From contig NZ_RWIN01000080.1 in assembly GCF_009761815.1 (NCBI RefSeq), forward strand, positions 1 through 64,000: a DNA stretch of 64,000 nucleotides, read 5' to 3'. Made by a program: the position numbers and the translations under genes. The stretch is from Pseudomonas sp. PB120 (GTDB lineage Bacteria > Pseudomonadota > Gammaproteobacteria > Pseudomonadales > Pseudomonadaceae). A model generated the notes under the pieces. That model was not told the DNA's origin, did not search any database, and was given only the letters and a program-made list of their open reading frames with translations. Below are positions 60,102 through 64,000 of the stretch, piece by piece (position 1 is the stretch's first letter; the number at the start of each line of letters is the position of its first letter).

Positions 60102-60196
60102 CAGAAAATACAATGTATTGACCGCCCCAGAAACGCATGCGAGTCTGACCCCATCAGCCACCCGCAACCAACGGCGAAATGACCCCGGAGGTCGTT

Positions 60197-60910
60197 GTGA
60201 AAAACGGCAAAACCAATCTTTACGAAGACTTGAAACGTCAGATTCTGACGATGGAACTGGACCCGGACGAAGCGCTGGATGAGGCGATTCTCAGCGAGCG
60301 ATATGGCTTGTCCCGAACGCCCGTCCGGGAAGTGTTTCGCCGCCTGGCCGGAGAAGGGTATATCGACATCCGGGAAAATCGCGGCGCCCGGGTCATCCCG
60401 ATGAACCACTCGACGCTGCGCAACTTCTTTCTGGTTGCACCCATGATGTACGCCGCCATCGGCCGTCTGGCGGTGCAAAACTTCAAACAGCGTCAGCTGA
60501 TCGATTTGAAGGACACCCAATTCCGTTTTCGCAACGCCACCCTCTCACGAGATGCGCTGGCGATGGTGGTCGAAAACAATCGCTTCCACGCAATCATGGG
60601 CGAAATGGCCGGCAACCAATACCTGCAGCCCAGCCTCGAACGCCTGCTGATCGATCACTCGCGGATCGGCAACACGTTTTTCCGGCCTCAGAACGAAGAC
60701 ATGGAACAACGCCTCGATCTGTCGGCCAGCCATCACGATTTGTTCATCGAAGCCATTGAACGGCGCGACGAAGGCGCGGTGGTCGACCTTGTGTTCGAAC
60801 ACTGGGAACTGTCCCGGGAAAACATGGAAATTTTTATCGCGCCCCAAGGCATCCAGGCGGACGCGCTCGTTGATCTTCCACGTCATTCTCTTTCGGAGAA
60901 ATCATCTTGA
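60197..60910 (+). CDS. GntR-family transcriptional regulator with FCD domain
   Basis: 237 residues from the GTG at 60197 (GGAGG 5 nt upstream); an ATG at 60179 would add six residues. The N-terminal winged helix reads LYEDLKRQIL, LSERYGLSRTPVREVFRRLA and RGARVIPM. The C-terminal FCD-type helical domain has conserved His in NNRFHAIMGEMAGN and SASHHDLFIEAIERRDE. It probably senses a metabolite of the operon that starts 4 nt inside its 3' end. It lies downstream of the TGTATACA palindrome. Confidence 0.9.
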   Translation: MKNGKTNLYEDLKRQILTMELDPDEALDEAILSERYGLSRTPVREVFRRLAGEGYIDIRENRGARVIPMNHSTLRNFFLVAPMMYAAIGRLAVQNFKQRQLIDLKDTQFRFRNATLSRDALAMVVENNRFHAIMGEMAGNQYLQPSLERLLIDHSRIGNTFFRPQNEDMEQRLDLSASHHDLFIEAIERRDEGAVVDLVFEHWELSRENMEIFIAPQGIQADALVDLPRHSLSEKSS

Positions 60911-61818
60911 AATTCGAAGGCATCTACACACCCGCAGTGACACCTCACAAACCGGATGGGGAAATTGACTGGAGCGTGTACTCCGACGTCCTGGAGTCGC
61001 TGATCGAGGCGAAAGTCCACGGCATCATCATTGGCGGGTCGACCGGCGAATATTATGCGCAGACCTCCGAAGAGCGGGCCGAGCTTGCCGCCTACGCAAA
61101 AGACGTCATCGGCACCCGGGTGCAACTGATCATCAGCACCGGGGCGATTCGTACCGAAGACGCGGTGCAGTACGCCAAGGATGCAAAGGCGATCAAGGCG
61201 GACGCCATTCTCGTCACCAGCCCGCCATATGCGTTGCCAACGTCTGAGGAAAACGCGATCCACGCGTTGACCATCGATCGTGCCGTGGACCTGCCGATCA
61301 TGCTTTACAACTACCCGGGCCGCATGTGCGTTTCGATGGATGAGGATTACCTGCGCCGTGTCAGCGCATCGAAAAATGTCGTGGCTATCAAGGAAAGCTC
61401 CGGCGACATGGGCCGCGTTCACCTTCTGGCCCGTGAATTCCCCAACATCGCGCTGTCCTGCGGCTGGGATGACCAGGCACTCGAGTTTTTTGCCTGGGGC
61501 GCCAGAAGCTGGGTGTGTGCCGGCTCCAACTTCCTGCCCACCGAACACGTCGCACTGTATCAAGCGTGCGCGGTTGAAAAGGACTTCGACAAGGGGCGCC
61601 AGATCATGTCGGCGATGATGCCGCTGATGAATGCCCTGGACGGCGGCAAGTTCGTGCAATCGATCAAATACGGTTGTGAAGCGTCCGGCCTGCCAGTCGG
61701 AAACGTGCGGCTGCCGCTGCAACCGCTCGATGCGCAGGAAAAGCAAAGCCTTCAAACCATCATTGCCAATGTGAAGCGCGACGTTGCCCGCATCACATCA
61801 GGAGCCAGCCATGGGTGA
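60907..61818 (+). CDS. Dihydrodipicolinate synthase-family lyase/aldolase
   Basis: 303 residues, a DapA-like TIM barrel. The Schiff-base Lys is in VVAIKESSGD and the Tyr is in MLYNYPGR. The motif GGSTGEYYAQT resembles the substrate-binding loop. The true reaction may be an aldol cleavage or a deamination, as in hydroxyproline pathways. Its start overlaps the regulator gene and its stop overlaps the dehydrogenase gene by 8 nt. It is part of a tight operon with the aldehyde dehydrogenase and FAD oxidoreductase. It is cytoplasmic. Confidence 0.92.
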   Translation: MKFEGIYTPAVTPHKPDGEIDWSVYSDVLESLIEAKVHGIIIGGSTGEYYAQTSEERAELAAYAKDVIGTRVQLIISTGAIRTEDAVQYAKDAKAIKADAILVTSPPYALPTSEENAIHALTIDRAVDLPIMLYNYPGRMCVSMDEDYLRRVSASKNVVAIKESSGDMGRVHLLAREFPNIALSCGWDDQALEFFAWGARSWVCAGSNFLPTEHVALYQACAVEKDFDKGRQIMSAMMPLMNALDGGKFVQSIKYGCEASGLPVGNVRLPLQPLDAQEKQSLQTIIANVKRDVARITSGASHG

Positions 61819-63328
61819 TCTTCTGACCAGGGCGGAATATGCCGCCATTGCCAACGAGCTGTCATTCCCGTGCAACGCCTTTATCAACGGCACGTTCACT
61901 CCGGCGATCTCGGGCCGCACTTTCGCCACGAAAAATCCGGCAACGGGCGAGTTCCTGGCCGACGTCGCCGCGTGTGCGTCGGAAGATGTCGACCTTGCTG
62001 TCAGCAGCGCCAGAGAGGCTTTTGAAGATGGGCGCTGGCGATCGATTTCTCCCCGGGAACGCAAAACGGTGCTGTTGAAGTTCGCCGATCTGCTCGAACA
62101 GCACAGCCATGAACTGGCCGTGCTTGAGAGCCTCGACAGCGGCAAGCCCGTCAGTGAATGTCAGTTGGTCGATGTGCCGGACACCGTGCACACGCTGCGC
62201 TGGCACGCCGAGTTGATCGACAAGATCTACGACAACACCGCGCCGGTCGGCAGTGATGCACTGACCCTGGTGGTTCGCGAGCCGATTGGTGTGGTGGGCT
62301 GCGTGCTGCCGTGGAACTTCCCGTTGTTGATGCTGGCCTGGAAAATCGGCCCGGCGCTCGCCGCAGGATGCTCGGTGATCGTCAAGCCTGCCGAGCAGAC
62401 CACGCTAACGACGTTGCGTGTGGCGCAACTGGCCTTTGAGGCCGGTTTGCCTGCCGGCGTGCTCAACATTGTCACCGGTACCGGAAAGGACGTCGGCGAG
62501 CCGATTGGCCTGCATAACGATGTAGACATGGTGAGCTTCACCGGGTCCACGGCCACCGGCCGGCGTTTTCTGCACTACGCCGCCGATTCGAATCTGAAAC
62601 GCATTGTGCTGGAGTGCGGCGGCAAAAATCCCGCAGTGGTCATGGACGATGCACAAGACCTGGACCTGGTCGCGCAGCATGTCGTCAACGGCGCCTTCTG
62701 GAACATGGGCGAGAACTGCTCCGCGACGTCGCGCCTGATCGTTCACGCGTCGGTGAAAGACGAGCTGCTGGAGCGCATGGGCGCCTATATCCGCGAATGG
62801 AAAATGGGCGATCCACTGGACCCGCAAAACCGTGTCGGTGCGTTGGTCAGCCCCGAGCATTTCGACAAGGTGAAATCGTACCTTGAGCATGCCACCGCTT
62901 CGCAGCATCAGGTGGTGTACGGCGGAGGTACCGAAGGGGGTGTTTTCGTCGAGCCAACAGTGATTGACGGTGTCGATCGAGAAAACCGCTTGTTTCAGGA
63001 AGAGATCTTTGGCCCGATTCTGTCGGTCATTGCTTTCAGCACGGTTTCTGAGGCCATTGCCCTCGCCAATGACACGGTCTATGGCCTGGCGGCCTCCGTC
63101 TATACCGGCAGCCTGCGCCGTGCGATCCGGTTGTCGCGTGAAATTCGCGCCGGCATTGTCACGGTGAACTGTTTCGGCGAAGGCGATGCCTCCACGCCGT
63201 TCGGTGGCTATAAGGCGTCCGGGTTTGGCGGTCGGGACAAATCGGTGTTCGCTCACGATCAATATACCGAGATCAAAACCATCTGGATCGACGTGTCTGA
63301 TCGGTCGGATGAAGAGAACGAAAAATGA
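61811..63328 (+). CDS. NAD(P)-dependent aldehyde dehydrogenase
   Basis: 505 residues. The base Glu is in IVLECGGKNPAV and the catalytic Cys is in NMGENCSATSRL. It resembles the PuuC/BADH group of aldehyde dehydrogenases. The start at MGDLLTRA (61811) has AGGAG before it. Its ends overlap the flanking genes (8 nt on the left, ATGA on the right), so the three genes are translated in a coupled way. The aldehyde may be produced by the FAD oxidoreductase encoded next. The substrate is unknown. Confidence 0.93.
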   Translation: MGDLLTRAEYAAIANELSFPCNAFINGTFTPAISGRTFATKNPATGEFLADVAACASEDVDLAVSSAREAFEDGRWRSISPRERKTVLLKFADLLEQHSHELAVLESLDSGKPVSECQLVDVPDTVHTLRWHAELIDKIYDNTAPVGSDALTLVVREPIGVVGCVLPWNFPLLMLAWKIGPALAAGCSVIVKPAEQTTLTTLRVAQLAFEAGLPAGVLNIVTGTGKDVGEPIGLHNDVDMVSFTGSTATGRRFLHYAADSNLKRIVLECGGKNPAVVMDDAQDLDLVAQHVVNGAFWNMGENCSATSRLIVHASVKDELLERMGAYIREWKMGDPLDPQNRVGALVSPEHFDKVKSYLEHATASQHQVVYGGGTEGGVFVEPTVIDGVDRENRLFQEEIFGPILSVIAFSTVSEAIALANDTVYGLAASVYTGSLRRAIRLSREIRAGIVTVNCFGEGDASTPFGGYKASGFGGRDKSVFAHDQYTEIKTIWIDVSDRSDEENEK

Positions 63329-64000
63329 GCACCCATACCGTCAAGCGCCTACCGGTCGACACCGGGGTTTCAGGTTGGGAGGCCATTTCCACACGCACTG
63401 CGCCTGTCCGCTTGCTTGATGGGAACGTGTCGGCAGACTGGCTGATCGTCGGTGCCGGATTCGCGGGCCTTTCTGCCGCGAGAAGACTGGCCCAGTTGCA
63501 TCCAGGCGACAGCATCGCGGTGGTGGACGCCCATGAAATCGCCAAAGGGCCGGCTGGCAGAAACTCGGGGTTCATGATCGATGTGCCGCACAGTCTGTCC
63601 TCCGGGGAGTATTCGGTGGGCGGTGAATCGGCCACGGCACTGGAAATTGCCCAGAATCGGTTTGCCATCGCTTTTGCCGCAGAAGCCGCGCGTGAATACG
63701 GCATGTCTGCGGAGACGTTCGACCCTTCAGGCAAGATCAACGCCGCGGCCACCGAACGTGGCGTGAAGCTCAACGATAACTACGCGAAGTCATTAAAGGG
63801 TATCGGCGAACAGTTTGAAATGCTGGACGCCGCGCAGATGCAAGACATCACCGGCTCCACGTATTACCACAACGGTTTGTACACGCCAGGCGCGGTGATG
63901 ATTCAGCCTGCGCAATACATCAGGGACCTGGCACTCGGACTGGGTTCTAAAATAAGTTTGTATGAGCGCTCGCCGATCATTGAGTTGACCCGGACGGGTA
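63325..64000 (+). CDS. FAD-dependent oxidoreductase (partial, cut by window end)
   Basis: The reading frame runs from ATG at 63325 to the window edge without a stop, so only about 225 residues are seen. The Rossmann FAD motif is DWLIVGAGFAGLSAARRLA, followed by GPAGRNSGFMIDVPH. It belongs to the DAO/PuuB-type amine or amino acid oxidases. Its start overlaps the dehydrogenase stop by ATGA. Together with the dehydrogenase and the DapA-like enzyme it suggests oxidation of an amine or amino acid. The rest of the gene lies outside the window. Confidence 0.88.
   Translation, partial: MSTHTVKRLPVDTGVSGWEAISTRTAPVRLLDGNVSADWLIVGAGFAGLSAARRLAQLHPGDSIAVVDAHEIAKGPAGRNSGFMIDVPHSLSSGEYSVGGESATALEIAQNRFAIAFAAEAAREYGMSAETFDPSGKINAAATERGVKLNDNYAKSLKGIGEQFEMLDAAQMQDITGSTYYHNGLYTPGAVMIQPAQYIRDLALGLGSKISLYERSPIIELTRTG

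Overview
The window is chromosomal DNA of a fluorescent-group Pseudomonas. Supporting signs are the high GC content, the puu/pot polyamine genes, DUF2790 and DUF6124 proteins that I know mainly from this genus, a TackOD1-glycosyltransferase operon, and about 17 REP/REPIN repeats of the P. fluorescens type in nearly every larger gap. I see no insertion sequence, integrase, CRISPR array or rRNA. The only tRNA is tRNA-Gln(TTG).

Layout. 0-4 kb: a PAS-sensor/sigma54-activator pair, an orphan OmpR-type response regulator and a secreted DUF2790 protein. 4-8 kb: zinc alcohol dehydrogenase, a small anchored protein, DyP peroxidase, and a RES-Xre toxin-antitoxin operon with a palindromic operator over its -10 box. 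8-10.5 kb: a structured leader and DUF6124 gene, a frameshifted fragment of etfA, and a metallo-beta-lactamase-fold hydrolase. 10.5-19.3 kb: a catabolic cluster (isochorismatase-like hydrolase, two aldehyde dehydrogenases, glutamine-synthetase-like ligase, iron alcohol dehydrogenase, APC permease) divergent from an HxlR regulator; it looks like a gamma-glutamylation route for an amine or amino alcohol. 19.5-25.9 kb: periplasmic cupin, a three-gene membrane protein/lipoprotein/lytic transglycosylase cassette, an MFS exporter and a LysR regulator. 26.3-31 kb: a four-gene putative exopolysaccharide operon (TackOD1-degenerate GGDEF, GT2 synthase, periplasmic protein, HlyD-like protein). 31-34 kb: small conserved genes, a TTG-start lipoprotein, DUF1428 and ThpR.

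34-45.3 kb is a full putrescine uptake and gamma-glutamyl-putrescine pathway: potG-H-I and potF (minus strand), puuD, then divergent puuA, puuC, puuB and puuR. 45-46.5 kb holds a Nudix hydrolase, a truncated antidote-like gene and a hypothetical. 46.9-54.8 kb holds an uncharacterised cluster: flavin monooxygenase, RidA-like protein lacking the catalytic Arg, DUF1028, ArgE-like M20 hydrolase and NCS1 permease, next to a second RidA, a LuxR regulator and a nitrilase. A second polyamine-type binding protein and an Fsr-like MFS follow. 57.6-59.8 kb: tRNA-Gln, a secreted small protein, a nucleotidyltransferase-like protein and a Cif-like secreted epoxide hydrolase. 60.1-64 kb: GntR regulator, DapA-family enzyme, aldehyde dehydrogenase and a FAD oxidoreductase cut by the window edge.

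Common theme: several independent modules each combine uptake, activation or oxidation, and a dedicated regulator for scavenging amines, amides and amino acids. The least-explained modules are the EPS operon (26.3-31.0 kb), the lysis-like cassette (20.3-23.5 kb), the Rut-like cluster (47.0-52.5 kb) and the amino-alcohol-type cluster (10.6-19.2 kb).
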